Shown here in pieces: positions 26,258-37,854 of a stretch of DNA of 64,000 nt; position 1 is the first letter of the stretch, and every line of letters begins with the position of its first letter. The position numbers and the translations under genes were made by a program. Below the pieces are notes generated by a model. The model was not told where the DNA came from and ran no database searches. It worked only from the letters and a program-made list of their open reading frames with translations. This DNA is from QHXW01 sp035280425 (GTDB lineage: Bacteria; Acidobacteriota; Terriglobia; Bryobacterales; Bryobacteraceae): assembly GCA_035280425.1 (NCBI GenBank), contig DATEFW010000032.1, positions 1 through 64,000 on the forward strand, given 5' to 3'.

Positions 26258-26970
26258 AGCTCGGCGCGGAACCAAAGAAGGTCGCGATTCTCGCCATGCT
26301 TCTGCTCGCCGCCGCGTACCTGATTTATAGCAATCTTTCGTCTTCTCCGGCTGGAGCGCCTCCGCCGAAAAGCTCCCGGATCACAGCGTCTGCGCCTCCG
26401 CCCCGGCCGTCGGATGCGATGAATTCTGTCGCTCCCCAGCCGCCGGTTGCCGGGCGGGCCGCGAACAACCCGCGCCGCAGCGCTCAGGAATTTCGCCCGT
26501 CTCTCAAGCGCAATCCGAACGAAGCGCTCGCCATTGCCGATCCCAAGCTGCGTCTCGACCTGCTCGCCAGGGTCCAGTCCGTTGAGCCTATGCCGGCCGA
26601 GCGCAACTTGTTTCAGTTCGGCGCTGCCGCCGTTCCCGGCCTGGCCGGCGGAAAGGATTTGACGGTCCACCCCAAACCATTGCCCGGCAAAGGGTTGAAC
26701 GCGAGCGCGCCGCCCCAGCCCGTCACGCCTTCGGGTCCGCCCCCGCCTCCGCCAATTACCTTGAAATACTACGGTTATATCGCCCAACGGGCCAGCGGGC
26801 AGAAGCGCGCCTTTTTCCTCGATGGAGACGATATCCTGGTGGCTGGTGAAGGCGATCTGATGAAGCGCCGATATAAAGTGGTGAGGATTGGCGTCAATTC
26901 CGTCACGGTCGAAGACACGGAATTCAAAAACACCCAGACCCTGCCGCTCGCCGAAGAGAGCACCGGATGA
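26254..26970 (+). CDS. PilP/GspC-like periplasmic protein
   Basis: A 238-residue protein with an N-terminal membrane anchor (VAILAMLLLAAAYLIYSNL), a Pro-rich linker (about 33-75 and 145-165), and a compact C-terminal beta domain (ITLKYYGYIAQRASGQKRAF, then GEGDLMKRRYKVVRIGVNSV). That final domain resembles the HR/GspC or PilP domain that contacts the secretin. Position after pilO fits PilP. Sequence similarity is too weak for a firm symbol. Confidence 0.68.
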   Translation: MKLGAEPKKVAILAMLLLAAAYLIYSNLSSSPAGAPPPKSSRITASAPPPRPSDAMNSVAPQPPVAGRAANNPRRSAQEFRPSLKRNPNEALAIADPKLRLDLLARVQSVEPMPAERNLFQFGAAAVPGLAGGKDLTVHPKPLPGKGLNASAPPQPVTPSGPPPPPPITLKYYGYIAQRASGQKRAFFLDGDDILVAGEGDLMKRRYKVVRIGVNSVTVEDTEFKNTQTLPLAEESTG

Positions 26971-28433
26971 AGGGGAACTGCGAAAGCCAGCGCCGGCGCC
27001 GGACAAAATCCGGTGAATCCGGTTTTGTCCTGCTGTTGGTTTTCGCCATGGCCGCCGCTGTGGCCATCATGCTCTATATCGAGCTGCCGAGGGTTTCGTT
27101 CGAAGCCCAGCGCAACAAAGAACAGTTGCTCATCGAGCGCGGCGAGCAGTACAAGCGCGCCGTCCAGCTTTATTTCCGCAAGTTCAAGCAATACCCCAGT
27201 TCGATGGAGCAGTTGGAAAACACCAATAATATCCGTTTCCTCCGCCGCCGCTACCCCGATCCCCTGACCGGAAAAGACGACTGGCGGCTGATTCATGTGG
27301 GGCCCGGCGGCGTCTTCATCGATTCGGTGAACAACAAGCCCAAGGCGGGCGACAAAAAAGAAGAGAATCTCAACAAATTTATTACCGAGGGCCCGGCGAT
27401 CGGCTCTACTTTGGCGGACCTCCAGCAAAAAACCGGACTTCCGCCGCGCCGTCCGAGCGAAGGCGGCCAGCCGCAGCCGGGAACCGATCCGTCGCAGACC
27501 GCCGGCCCCCTGCCGCCGGCTTCCGGCCCATCGCCAGATGGCTCGCAACAGGCTGTATCGGCAGCAGTTCCAGGCACGAACCCGGGTGGCTCGTACCCCA
27601 CCGGGGCTTATCCTCCCGGTGCGGCGCCTGTCCCCGCCTTCCCCGGCACACCTGGAAATCCATTCAATCCGGGCGGGCCGCAGCAAACCCCGATGGGCCA
27701 AACTTCTGGAACAACGGGAGTTCCGGGCCAGCCGGGCATCGACCCCACTCAGCCCGGCTCCAATCAGGCAGCCGACCTCATCCGTAACCTGCTGATGCGG
27801 CCCCGGCCGTTTCCCGGCTCGGCACCGGGCATGATGGCTGGTGGCGGGCAGATCACCGGCGGAATAGCCGGTGTCGCCAGCAAGGTCGAGAAGCAGAGCA
27901 TCAAGATTTACAACGAACACGAAAAATACAACGAGTGGGAATTCATCTACGATTTCGCCAAAGACCGCACCGGCGCAGGCCAGTATGCCGGCGCGATGGG
28001 TGCCGGTGACCCGCGGCTTTCCCAACAGGGGCAACAGGGATTCGGCGCGCAACCTGGCTTCGGCGCGCAACCTGGTTTTGGCGCGCAACCCGGCTTTGGC
28101 GGGCAGGGGGGCTTCGGAGCGCAGCCCGGATTCGGCCAACCCGGTATGAGCGCTGGATTCGGCGGCCAGCAGGCCTCGCCTGGATCCTCCAACAGCGGCT
28201 CAACGAGCGGGATCGGCGCCGGTTTTGGAGGTGGTATAGGCTCCGGATTTGGCGGCGGTATCGGTTCGGGATTCAGCGGCCAGCCGGCCACCCCGGGCCA
28301 GCCGCAGCAGCCTGGAAACCCGCGCCAGCAGCAGCCTCCGCCGCAGCCCGGGGCGCCGCCGCCGCCCCCACCGGCTCAGCCGCCTCCCCCACAGCCCACG
28401 CCCCCGAACCAGAACACGAACCCGCCAAACTGA
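26967..28433 (+). CDS. Pseudopilin-like protein with long Pro/Gly-rich tail
   Basis: A 488-residue protein. The N-terminus has a basic leader, then a prepilin-like junction SGESGFVLLLVFAMAAAVAI: a glycine before a phenylalanine and a hydrophobic helix, but without the usual glutamate five residues on. The following helix (EAQRNKEQLLIERGEQYKRA) and the block QYPSSMEQLENTNNIRFLRR with DPLTGKDDWRLIHV match the GspG-like globular head. From about residue 150 the chain becomes low complexity, rich in Pro, Gly and Gln, with repeated GFGAQP units and a final polyproline run. A short ordered island (EKYNEWEFIYDFAKDR, about 318-335) interrupts it. The tail is far longer than in any standard pseudopilin. 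It overlaps the previous gene by four bases. Confidence 0.75.
   Translation: MKGNCESQRRRRTKSGESGFVLLLVFAMAAAVAIMLYIELPRVSFEAQRNKEQLLIERGEQYKRAVQLYFRKFKQYPSSMEQLENTNNIRFLRRRYPDPLTGKDDWRLIHVGPGGVFIDSVNNKPKAGDKKEENLNKFITEGPAIGSTLADLQQKTGLPPRRPSEGGQPQPGTDPSQTAGPLPPASGPSPDGSQQAVSAAVPGTNPGGSYPTGAYPPGAAPVPAFPGTPGNPFNPGGPQQTPMGQTSGTTGVPGQPGIDPTQPGSNQAADLIRNLLMRPRPFPGSAPGMMAGGGQITGGIAGVASKVEKQSIKIYNEHEKYNEWEFIYDFAKDRTGAGQYAGAMGAGDPRLSQQGQQGFGAQPGFGAQPGFGAQPGFGGQGGFGAQPGFGQPGMSAGFGGQQASPGSSNSGSTSGIGAGFGGGIGSGFGGGIGSGFSGQPATPGQPQQPGNPRQQQPPPQPGAPPPPPPAQPPPPQPTPPNQNTNPPN
28038..28141 (+). repeat. Tandem 18-base repeats coding GFGAQP units
   Basis: About five or six degenerate copies of an 18-base unit (consensus GGCTTCGGCGCGCAACCT) lie in frame inside the pseudopilin-like gene. 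Each encodes a Gly-Phe-Gly-Ala-Gln-Pro hexapeptide. Third-position changes between copies suggest selection on the protein. Copy number may vary between strains. Confidence 0.8.
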
Positions 28434-28486
28434 GGCGGGTATTCTCCAGACTCCAGTTTTCACTCCAATCGGCCGATCAATGACTG

Positions 28487-31114
28487 ATGGCGCTGGTACA
28501 GATGTGTACCTCGACCGACGTGCGTCTCAGGGGGTGGCTGTGCCTGGCTTGGGCGTTCGCGCTTCTGTTTTCCGGCGTTGGACTGGCAGCCGCCCCGAAG
28601 CCGGTCGTTTATATGCACGCCGCACAAATCCGGGCGCTTCCGCCGGAGGAGGCGGCTCGAGGGTTTCCGGTGTTGCTGCGGGCCGTCGTCACCTTTTACG
28701 ATGCCGCGGGTAACGACCTTTTCGTGCAGGACGAAACGGGCGGAATCTATATCGCGGTCGACCGGAAACTGGACATCCAGCGCGGCCAGTTGGTAGACGT
28801 CAGCGGTGTGACTTCGGCCGGCGATTTCGCGCCGGTTGTTGCCCAGCCTCACGTGCGCGTTCTCGGACCAGGCGTGCTGCCTCAACCGCGCAAGGTTTCG
28901 GATGAAGATCTTTACTCAGGAATTGAAGACAGCCAGTGGATAGAGATCGAGGGAGTGGTGCACGCCGCCATTATAGACAATGGGCATAACGGCCATCTGA
29001 ATCTCTATGTGGTCAGTGGCGCGAGGCGCCTGAAAGCTTCCGTTGTGAATTTTCCCCGCCTCGATTTCAACAAACTGGTTGACACGCATGTGACGATCCG
29101 GGGCGCCTGTGGCGCGACGTTCACCGGCAGGCGGCAGTTGACCGGAGTCCTCATCCACGTGCAGGATTTCCGCGATGTTCTCGTCGACGAATCGGTGCAT
29201 AACCAGTCCAATGATATTCCTTTGCGCCGCGCGGGGAGCTTATTGCAGTTCGCCCCTAGAACTCCGGCAGGACAGCGCGTCCGATTGCGGGGAACCGTCA
29301 CCTTTCAGCAACGCGGAGAAGCGCTGTTCATCCAAGATGGCGGGCAAGGCTTGAGAGTGGAAACCCATCATCAGCTGGCGCTGAAGCCCGGAGATCAGGT
29401 CGAAGTAACGGGCTTTCCGACACTCGGCGAATACACGCCCATCCTTCAGGATGCCAGCTTCAAGAAGATTGGAAACGGCCCGCTGCCCAAGGCGGCCCGG
29501 GTTACGGCGGAACAGGTGCTCGAACAGGAGCGCGATGCCGACCTGGTGGAAATCGAGGCCCAATTGTTGAGCTTGGTTCACGGCGCCAAAGCGCAAACGC
29601 TCACGCTGAAATCCGGCAACTTGATTTTCACTGCGCACCTCGACACGCCGGAGACGCGGAACACCACGTTGCTCGAAGACCGGAGCGAATTGCGGCTCAC
29701 CGGGATTACCGTGATCCGAGTGGCCGGAGAATTAAATACTCCGCAGTCATTCCGCCTGATGCTGCGCTCCCCTGACGACATCGTCGTTTTGCGACGCCCT
29801 CCCTGGTGGACGCTGAAGCGAACTTTCTGGCTTCTGGCAATGGTGGGCTTGGCGGGCATGGGCACGGTGATGTGGGTGATCCTGCTGCGGCGGCGCGTGC
29901 GCACGCAAACCGATCAGCTGCGCAAAAACAACGAAGACATCCGGCGGGCCCTGATGTCCGCCAAAGAGGCCACCGAGCTCAAAAGCGAGTTTTTGGCCAA
30001 CATGAGCCACGAGATTCGCACGCCCATGAACGGCATTCTGGGCATGACCGGACTGGCGCTCGACACGGAGCTAACGCCGGAACAGCGTGGGTATGTTGAT
30101 GACGCCAGAAAATCGGCGGAATCGCTGCTGGCCTTGCTCAACGACATTTTGGATTTTTCAAAGATCGAGGCCGGACGGCTGGAATTGTACCCCATCGATT
30201 TCTCTCTCCGCGAATGTGTTTCCGAGGCGGTGAAAACACTCGAGCTGATCGCGCATCAAAAAGGCCTGGGCGTGAAAGTCGTGATTGATGCGGACGTGCC
30301 GGATGCCGTGGTCGGTGATCCGACGCGTATCCGGCAGGTGCTGCTCAATCTCTTGAATAACGCGATCAAGTTCACCTCCTCCGGCGCCATCACGCTGTGC
30401 GCGGATCTGTTTCCGAACCCCGCCGGACTGCCCAGCTTCCATTTTTCGGTGCACGACACCGGCGTCGGCATCCCGCCGGACAAAATCGAGCTGATCTTTG
30501 AGGCCTTTCGGCAGGCCGACGGATCCATCACCCGGCAATATGGCGGCACGGGCCTGGGTCTGACGATCTCCTCGCGGCTGGTCAACCTGATGCGGGGAAC
30601 CATCTGGGTCGAAAGCCAGCCGGGCAGCGGCAGCACGTTTCACTTCGTCATTCCACTCGGACGGGCGAAGCACGCACCGCAATTGAAGCCCGACTCGACG
30701 CCGAACCGCAAGGCACTCGCGAAACAGCTCAAAGTGCTGCTAGCCGAGGACAATCCCATTAACCAGCGCATTACCGCGCGGCTGCTCGAAAAGGTGGGAC
30801 ACGCCGTAACGGTCGCCAATGACGGCCGCGAAGCGCTCGCTGCCTGGCGGGAACAGGTTTTTGACGTGGTTCTGATGGACGTGCAAATGCCGAATCTGAA
30901 CGGCTTCGAGTGCACCGCAGCCATTCGCTTGCATGAGGAGCGCAACGGAGGGCATATTCCCATCCTGGCCCTCACCGCGCATGCGCTCAAAGGCTACGAT
31001 CAGCGCTGCTTCGATGCCGGCATGGATGGCTATATCCCCAAGCCCCTCAGACCCGACGACCTGTTTGCCGCCATCGATCGCGTGATGCTGGCTGAACAGA
31101 TGGGCAAGCGCTGA
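28487..31114 (+). CDS. Hybrid histidine kinase with periplasmic OB-like sensor (copy 1)
   Basis: An 875-residue protein. A signal/membrane segment (about 15-36) is followed by a periplasmic region of about 400 residues containing two similar beta-rich modules: VTFYDAAGNDLFVQDETGGI with GQLVDVSGVTSAGDFAP, and later VTFQQRGEALFIQDGGQGLR with GDQVEVTGFPTLGEYTP. These look like OB-fold repeats. A second membrane segment (about 445-465) and a short coiled coil lead to a HisKA domain (NMSHEIRTPMNG), a HATPase domain (GGTGLGLTIS) and a C-terminal receiver (VVLMDVQMPN, phospho-acceptor Asp). No HPt or DNA-binding domain is present. Its paralogue follows 188 bases downstream. Confidence 0.92.
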   Translation: MALVQMCTSTDVRLRGWLCLAWAFALLFSGVGLAAAPKPVVYMHAAQIRALPPEEAARGFPVLLRAVVTFYDAAGNDLFVQDETGGIYIAVDRKLDIQRGQLVDVSGVTSAGDFAPVVAQPHVRVLGPGVLPQPRKVSDEDLYSGIEDSQWIEIEGVVHAAIIDNGHNGHLNLYVVSGARRLKASVVNFPRLDFNKLVDTHVTIRGACGATFTGRRQLTGVLIHVQDFRDVLVDESVHNQSNDIPLRRAGSLLQFAPRTPAGQRVRLRGTVTFQQRGEALFIQDGGQGLRVETHHQLALKPGDQVEVTGFPTLGEYTPILQDASFKKIGNGPLPKAARVTAEQVLEQERDADLVEIEAQLLSLVHGAKAQTLTLKSGNLIFTAHLDTPETRNTTLLEDRSELRLTGITVIRVAGELNTPQSFRLMLRSPDDIVVLRRPPWWTLKRTFWLLAMVGLAGMGTVMWVILLRRRVRTQTDQLRKNNEDIRRALMSAKEATELKSEFLANMSHEIRTPMNGILGMTGLALDTELTPEQRGYVDDARKSAESLLALLNDILDFSKIEAGRLELYPIDFSLRECVSEAVKTLELIAHQKGLGVKVVIDADVPDAVVGDPTRIRQVLLNLLNNAIKFTSSGAITLCADLFPNPAGLPSFHFSVHDTGVGIPPDKIELIFEAFRQADGSITRQYGGTGLGLTISSRLVNLMRGTIWVESQPGSGSTFHFVIPLGRAKHAPQLKPDSTPNRKALAKQLKVLLAEDNPINQRITARLLEKVGHAVTVANDGREALAAWREQVFDVVLMDVQMPNLNGFECTAAIRLHEERNGGHIPILALTAHALKGYDQRCFDAGMDGYIPKPLRPDDLFAAIDRVMLAEQMGKR

Positions 31115-31302
31115 AAATTGCATGGCAATCGTGGTCTGTTAACCTTTGTGATCTTGCGGCAGCCATGGCGCGGATGCCATCCTCCAGATAGGCTTTGACG
31201 GCGGATTCGAGGTGACGCTACCGCTACGCCCGTTCGCCGACCTCTTATCCTCCCCACCAGCCAGGAGATGATCCGGGGCGGTTCAATATCGTCCCCAGCG
31301 CC

Positions 31303-33957
<2,655 letters not shown>

Positions 33958-34039
33958 CGGTTGGCCGTCAAAACACTCTAAATCTTCATCCACGGCCCGG
34001 CGCCGGCCGGCGTCAATTGGATCAGGAGGTCTCAACCCC

Positions 34040-34588
34040 ATGCGCAGCTTTCTGTGGGTTACCGCGTTCTTTCTGGCGTCCGCACTCTCCGCGCCCGCCC
34101 AGGAGAAGGCGCCACCGCCGGGCACAGTCTACAAAGTCGACTTCAACATACGCGACGGAAGCGACGCGGCAGCGAAAGCCGGCCGGCATTACACCATGCT
34201 GGTCGAGGCCGGATCGAAAGGCACGTTCAGCGCGGGAGATAAGGTGCCCTATGCGACGGGTTCATTTCAGCCGGGGGTCGGCGGGGTGGGCGTCAATCCG
34301 CTGGTCAACACCCAGTATACGTATCTCGATACCGGCGTTAACATCGATTGCCGCGTGCGCGAGGTGCAAGGCAGAATATTGTTGAACGCCGACATCAACA
34401 TCAGCACCGTGGTCCAGCACGATAAAACGGCGCCGAATATTCTGCCCAACCCGACCGTCGCGTCGCTGCGCATTTCCGGCATCAGCGCCGCTGTGGATCC
34501 AGGCAAGCCGGCGATGGTGGCCTCGATCGACGACCCGGTGACCAAGCGGAAGTTCGAGGTCACGGCAACCGTTACGAAGGTAAGTTAA
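34040..34588 (+). CDS. Secreted hypothetical protein
   Basis: A 182-residue protein with a clear signal peptide (MRSFLWVTAFFLASALSAPA). The mature part is beta-rich: TVYKVDFNIRDGSDAAAKAG, YTMLVEAGSKGTFSAGDKVP, then VNIDCRVREVQGRILLNADI and a closing VTKRKFEVTATVTKV. It resembles small acidobacterial secreted beta-sandwich proteins of unknown role, and the final part recalls secretin-associated N-domains only loosely. An AGGAGG sits about ten bases upstream of the ATG. Confidence 0.7.
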   Translation: MRSFLWVTAFFLASALSAPAQEKAPPPGTVYKVDFNIRDGSDAAAKAGRHYTMLVEAGSKGTFSAGDKVPYATGSFQPGVGGVGVNPLVNTQYTYLDTGVNIDCRVREVQGRILLNADINISTVVQHDKTAPNILPNPTVASLRISGISAAVDPGKPAMVASIDDPVTKRKFEVTATVTKVS

Positions 34589-34661
34589 GCCACACCGTCC
34601 AACGCAGCGGGAACGACGGCGGGCGTCGCGGCGCGTAGGAAGCGCATGTGTCGCATCCGCG

Positions 34662-34835
34662 TTACAAGGTAAGCAGAAATGGCAATCCCTCGAGAATGGC
34701 CCCCGCAATTCGCGCCCACTTGCCTTTCTCCGGCAGCCTTTTCCCCGTGTCTGGATCATATAAGGCGGCCCCTACATGGGCGAGGAGATAGAACACGAAG
34801 AAAAAACCCAGGATGCTGATTAGAGCCCACTCCAT
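34662..34835 (-). CDS. Small membrane protein (57 aa)
   Basis: A minus-strand frame in the 415-base gap between two annotated genes. The ATG is at 34835 and the TAA at 34664-34662. The N-terminal half is a strong membrane helix (MEWALISILGFFFVFYLLAH); a short polar loop with YDPDTGKRLPEKGKW follows, then an amphipathic segment ending FLLTL. Composition and the clean hydrophobic/polar split support a real small membrane protein. No family is recognised. The rest of the gap (34836-35003) holds no convincing gene. Confidence 0.55.
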   Translation of the reverse strand: MEWALISILGFFFVFYLLAHVGAALYDPDTGKRLPEKGKWARIAGAILEGLPFLLTL

Positions 34836-35003
34836 ACGTCTATGACTTTTTCACTCTTCCGAACGTATTCCTGATCAACGGCGCGGCCATGACTTCTAAC
34901 CGGATCGCAGATCTGATAAAGATATACGGTGGCCCCGCGACAGTCGATCGCACTTTGCTGGGGTCGCTACGGATGAAAGCTCACGTGTGCGACTCGCGGA
35001 CGC

Positions 35004-36308
35004 TCAGCGCGCCAGCACGCGCGTTTTCCATGTGGTGCGAAAACCCGGCTGCAAATCCAGCTTGCTGCCTTTAACGAAGAAGGACGCCACTCCCGGCAGC
35101 TTGGGCAGCGAAAGGATTTCCCCAACGGTCCGCTTCACTGTCGATCCATCCTCACCGGGCGGCTCGACAAGAATCTTGTTCGGCGTCAGCAACGTTTCCG
35201 TCACACCGGCTGCGGCGCTGATTCCTTCGAGATCGGCGTAGAAGCGATACCTGATCCCTTCAAACTCGACTTCAGTAAACTCCAGCGCAACCACGAAGTG
35301 CGGGAATGGGTTGTCATATCGCTCCAGCCGGCGGATGCGCCCGCGCACCGGTGAGCCACGCGCAACCACGATCGAGCGCTTTTCCCGTACGTCCTCGGCG
35401 ACTGCCGCATCGATCAGTGCGCCCACCGGCAAGCCGCCTGTGATCCGGCTGCGCAGAGTCACAGGGATCTCGATACCGGCAGGCAGCGGGCGCAGCGTAT
35501 CGTCAACCGACGCAACGCCGAACCGCGGCTCCTCGTCCGCGGCGTCCGGAGCGTCGAAGCGGATCGCGGTCTGCGCGCCGAAAGCACGGCAATGCGTGAA
35601 CTCGATCCGGTTGTGGTCTAACTCGCCGGAAAATTTGGCAATCTCGAGTTCCGCCGATTCCGGCAGCAGCACGGATCTGTCTCCCATGTTTGTCCGTGCA
35701 TATTCGATGGCGGTCTCGGCTTTGATCAACGGAAGCGAAGGCGGAATATCTTCGGCGGCGATTTTTAAGCGGATCACATCATAGTTCTGCGGATCAGCCC
35801 AAAAGGATCCGTGAAGTCCTACTTCACCCGAGCCCTCCGGCAAACGAATCACCTGCCCGCTCCACATCAGCGGCAGCCGGTAATCATATCGCGCAAGCGT
35901 GCGCCCGCCGATCTGCTCTTCTCCCTTGTATTCGTAAGAAACATTGCCGGTCACCAGAATGTCGTTCAGATAAAGGCCGAAGAACCCGTTGCCGAGAAGA
36001 CCGCTGCCGGCGTACTGGATCGGGTGGCCTTCGGAGAGCTTCCGGTCGCCGGGCGACGCATAGAGTTCCTTGTGGCCGTCATACAGCACCTCGAGCGTGA
36101 CCGTGTCCAGCGGACGCAGCTTGCCTCCTGGCGGCCGGTGCTCGCGCTCGGCGGTCTCCAGGCAAGTGATGTTCGCCAGGCGCTGCAATTCATCTTTGGT
36201 GTGCTGCTTGACGCGCGAAAGAAGCAGCACGCCGGCCGGCAGTTCCTGCGGGACCGCAGAGGCCGCGCATGCCAGGCCTGCGGCCAACGTGAACACGACG
36301 CGTTTCAT
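35004..36308 (-). CDS. Secreted hypothetical protein of an acidobacterial type
   Basis: A 434-residue protein with a signal peptide (MKRVVFTLAAGLACAASAVP). The N-terminal half (VKQHTKDELQRLANITCLET, LEVLYDGHKELYASPGDRKL, YEYKGEEQIGGRTLARYDYR) looks like a LolA-like or beta-sandwich fold used by acidobacterial secreted proteins that start with a 'cysteine after leucine-ala-asn-ile-thr' pattern. The C-terminal third (about 290-400) has VARGSPVRGRIRRLERYDNP, resembling the conjugal-transfer-like beta domain. No enzymatic motif is visible. Function unknown. Confidence 0.65.
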   Translation of the reverse strand: MKRVVFTLAAGLACAASAVPQELPAGVLLLSRVKQHTKDELQRLANITCLETAEREHRPPGGKLRPLDTVTLEVLYDGHKELYASPGDRKLSEGHPIQYAGSGLLGNGFFGLYLNDILVTGNVSYEYKGEEQIGGRTLARYDYRLPLMWSGQVIRLPEGSGEVGLHGSFWADPQNYDVIRLKIAAEDIPPSLPLIKAETAIEYARTNMGDRSVLLPESAELEIAKFSGELDHNRIEFTHCRAFGAQTAIRFDAPDAADEEPRFGVASVDDTLRPLPAGIEIPVTLRSRITGGLPVGALIDAAVAEDVREKRSIVVARGSPVRGRIRRLERYDNPFPHFVVALEFTEVEFEGIRYRFYADLEGISAAAGVTETLLTPNKILVEPPGEDGSTVKRTVGEILSLPKLPGVASFFVKGSKLDLQPGFRTTWKTRVLAR

Positions 36309-36430
36309 CGGGCCCTTCGTTGCTTATGATAGTCCTGCCGGAGAAGCCAGCCTAGGGATGACAGGTCTTCCCGGGTCAGGTCCGGCATACTGGTTTGGTC
36401 TTCTGCCGAGCGGTAAACTTTTCTTCGGTG

Positions 36431-36982
36431 ATGCCTAATCGAACCAGGCGCGCGCCGCGGCAACTCGATGCTGAAGGGCTTTTTGAACTTGCAGTGCGGT
36501 CGCTCGCCGGGCGTGCCTGCTCGTCTGGTGAAATGCGCCAGAAGCTGCGTACACGCGCGGCGCGTGCCGAGGATATCGATACCACGATCGCGCGCTTGAA
36601 GGAGTACGGTTATCTGGACGACCGCCGCTTCGCCGAAAGCTTCACGGCCTCGCGACTGGAAAACCAAGGCTTCGGAAAAACCCGCGTGGCGCAGGATTTA
36701 CGCAGTCGGCGCGTGGCGCCTGCGCTCGCCGAAACTACGGTACGTAAAGCATACGAGAACGTCGATGAGGTAGCGCTGATTGAGGACTACATCCGGCGGA
36801 AGTACCGCAGCAAGCCGCGCGAGGCGTTGTTTCGCGAAGAAAAGGATCTGGCTTCCGCCTACCGCCGGCTCATGCGCGCCGGATTCGCTTCGGCCAACGC
36901 CATTCGCGCGCTGAAGCGCTTTGCCGCGAATCCCGAGCTGCTCGACAATTTCGAGCCGCCGCCCACGGCGGAGGAGGAATGA
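36431..36982 (+). CDS. recX: Regulatory protein RecX
   Basis: A 183-residue protein from the ATG at 36431; a TTG-initiated frame to 36395 is non-conserved. It has the three-helix RecX repeats: LAGRACSSGEMRQKLRTRAA, the signature YGYLDDRRFAESFTASRLEN with GFGKTRVAQDLRSRRVAP, and a third repeat near AYRRLMRAGFASANAIRALK. RecX binds RecA filaments and limits recombination. It is usually next to recA, which is not in this window. It overlaps the next gene by four bases. Confidence 0.9.
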   Translation: MPNRTRRAPRQLDAEGLFELAVRSLAGRACSSGEMRQKLRTRAARAEDIDTTIARLKEYGYLDDRRFAESFTASRLENQGFGKTRVAQDLRSRRVAPALAETTVRKAYENVDEVALIEDYIRRKYRSKPREALFREEKDLASAYRRLMRAGFASANAIRALKRFAANPELLDNFEPPPTAEEE

Positions 36983-37614
36983 AAATCATCGAAAGGATCG
37001 CCCTGCCGGCAGCCATCGTCATGACCGCGCTTTCGCAAACTCCGCAGCACCAGCACCACCCGCCGCAATCCGCCGAGGAGTACCTGAAGTTTCTCAATGA
37101 TCCCTCGCGCGATGCGTGGCAGAAGCCGCACGAAGTCGTTATGGCGCTCGATTTGATGCCGGATGATGTGGTGGCCGATATCGGGGCGGGCGGCGGTTAC
37201 TTCGCCCGCCGCTTCGCGCACCATGTCCGCCGCGTTTACGCCGTGGATATTGACGCCAAGCTGCTGGAAGCCACGGCCAAAGGTGCGCCTCCCAATCTCG
37301 AAACGGTGCTCGCCGCTCCGGATGATCCGAAACTGCCGACGCAATCGGTCGACTTGATCTTTTTCTGCGACGTCCTGCACCACATAGAAAACCGCCCCGC
37401 GTATTACCCCAAACTGGCCCGCGCACTAAGGCCGGGAGGGCGGATCGTGGTCATCGATTTTTACAAAAAACCGCTGCCGGTCGGGCCGCCTGAGGAAATG
37501 AAACTTGCCGAGTCACAAGTCGAGTCGGAATTCGCGAAAGCCGGTTTTGAACGGGCGCGAAGTCTGGATCTGCTGCCTTATCAATACTTTCTGATTTTCC
37601 GGTCAAAGCGGTAA
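36979..37614 (+). CDS. Class I SAM-dependent methyltransferase with a signal-like N-terminus
   Basis: A 211-residue protein. The methyltransferase core is clear: VVADIGAGGGYFARRF (motif I), VYAVDID, DLIFFCDVLHHIENRPAYYP, and LARALRPGGRIVVIDFYKKP. The first 20 residues (MKIIERIALPAAIVMTALSQ) form a hydrophobic signal-like segment, followed by a His-rich stretch (QTPQHQHHPPQSAEEYLKFL). That combination, a SAM enzyme with an apparent export signal, is odd because SAM is cytoplasmic. It may be membrane-anchored facing the cytoplasm. The start overlaps recX by four bases. Confidence 0.85.
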   Translation: MKIIERIALPAAIVMTALSQTPQHQHHPPQSAEEYLKFLNDPSRDAWQKPHEVVMALDLMPDDVVADIGAGGGYFARRFAHHVRRVYAVDIDAKLLEATAKGAPPNLETVLAAPDDPKLPTQSVDLIFFCDVLHHIENRPAYYPKLARALRPGGRIVVIDFYKKPLPVGPPEEMKLAESQVESEFAKAGFERARSLDLLPYQYFLIFRSKR

Positions 37615-37743
37615 AAAAGCCAAAAGCGGCGTTGCGTTTTGCCCGGCGGGTTATAGTCGCACTAGAGACCACTTCCCTCAATCCGAAATTCAAGTTCGCC
37701 TCTGCCCGGCCCTGGATAACACAACCGCTAAGTGGTGGCTATG

Positions 37744-37757
37744 CAGGAATATTCCTG
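37744..37757. promoter_or_regulatory. 14-base perfect palindrome upstream of the signalling operon
   Basis: CAGGAATATTCCTG, a perfect inverted repeat, about 98 bases before the first gene of the signalling operon, within the 240-base intergenic region. Such sites often bind dimeric repressors or activators. No other strong promoter element was identified near it. Confidence 0.4.
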
Positions 37758-37854
37758 TGAGAAATCCTGGCATTCAGCAAACTCCTATATGTTTGTAACA
37801 GCCACGTAATGCAGGTCGGTTCGGGCAAAACATTTCTCGAAAGTACTGGGGAAG

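Noticed and set aside
34889..35074. Plus-strand 61-codon frame starting MTSNRIADLIKIYGGP
   Set aside because: It overlaps the 3' end of a secreted protein gene, has no ribosome-binding site, and its second half is shadow-like.
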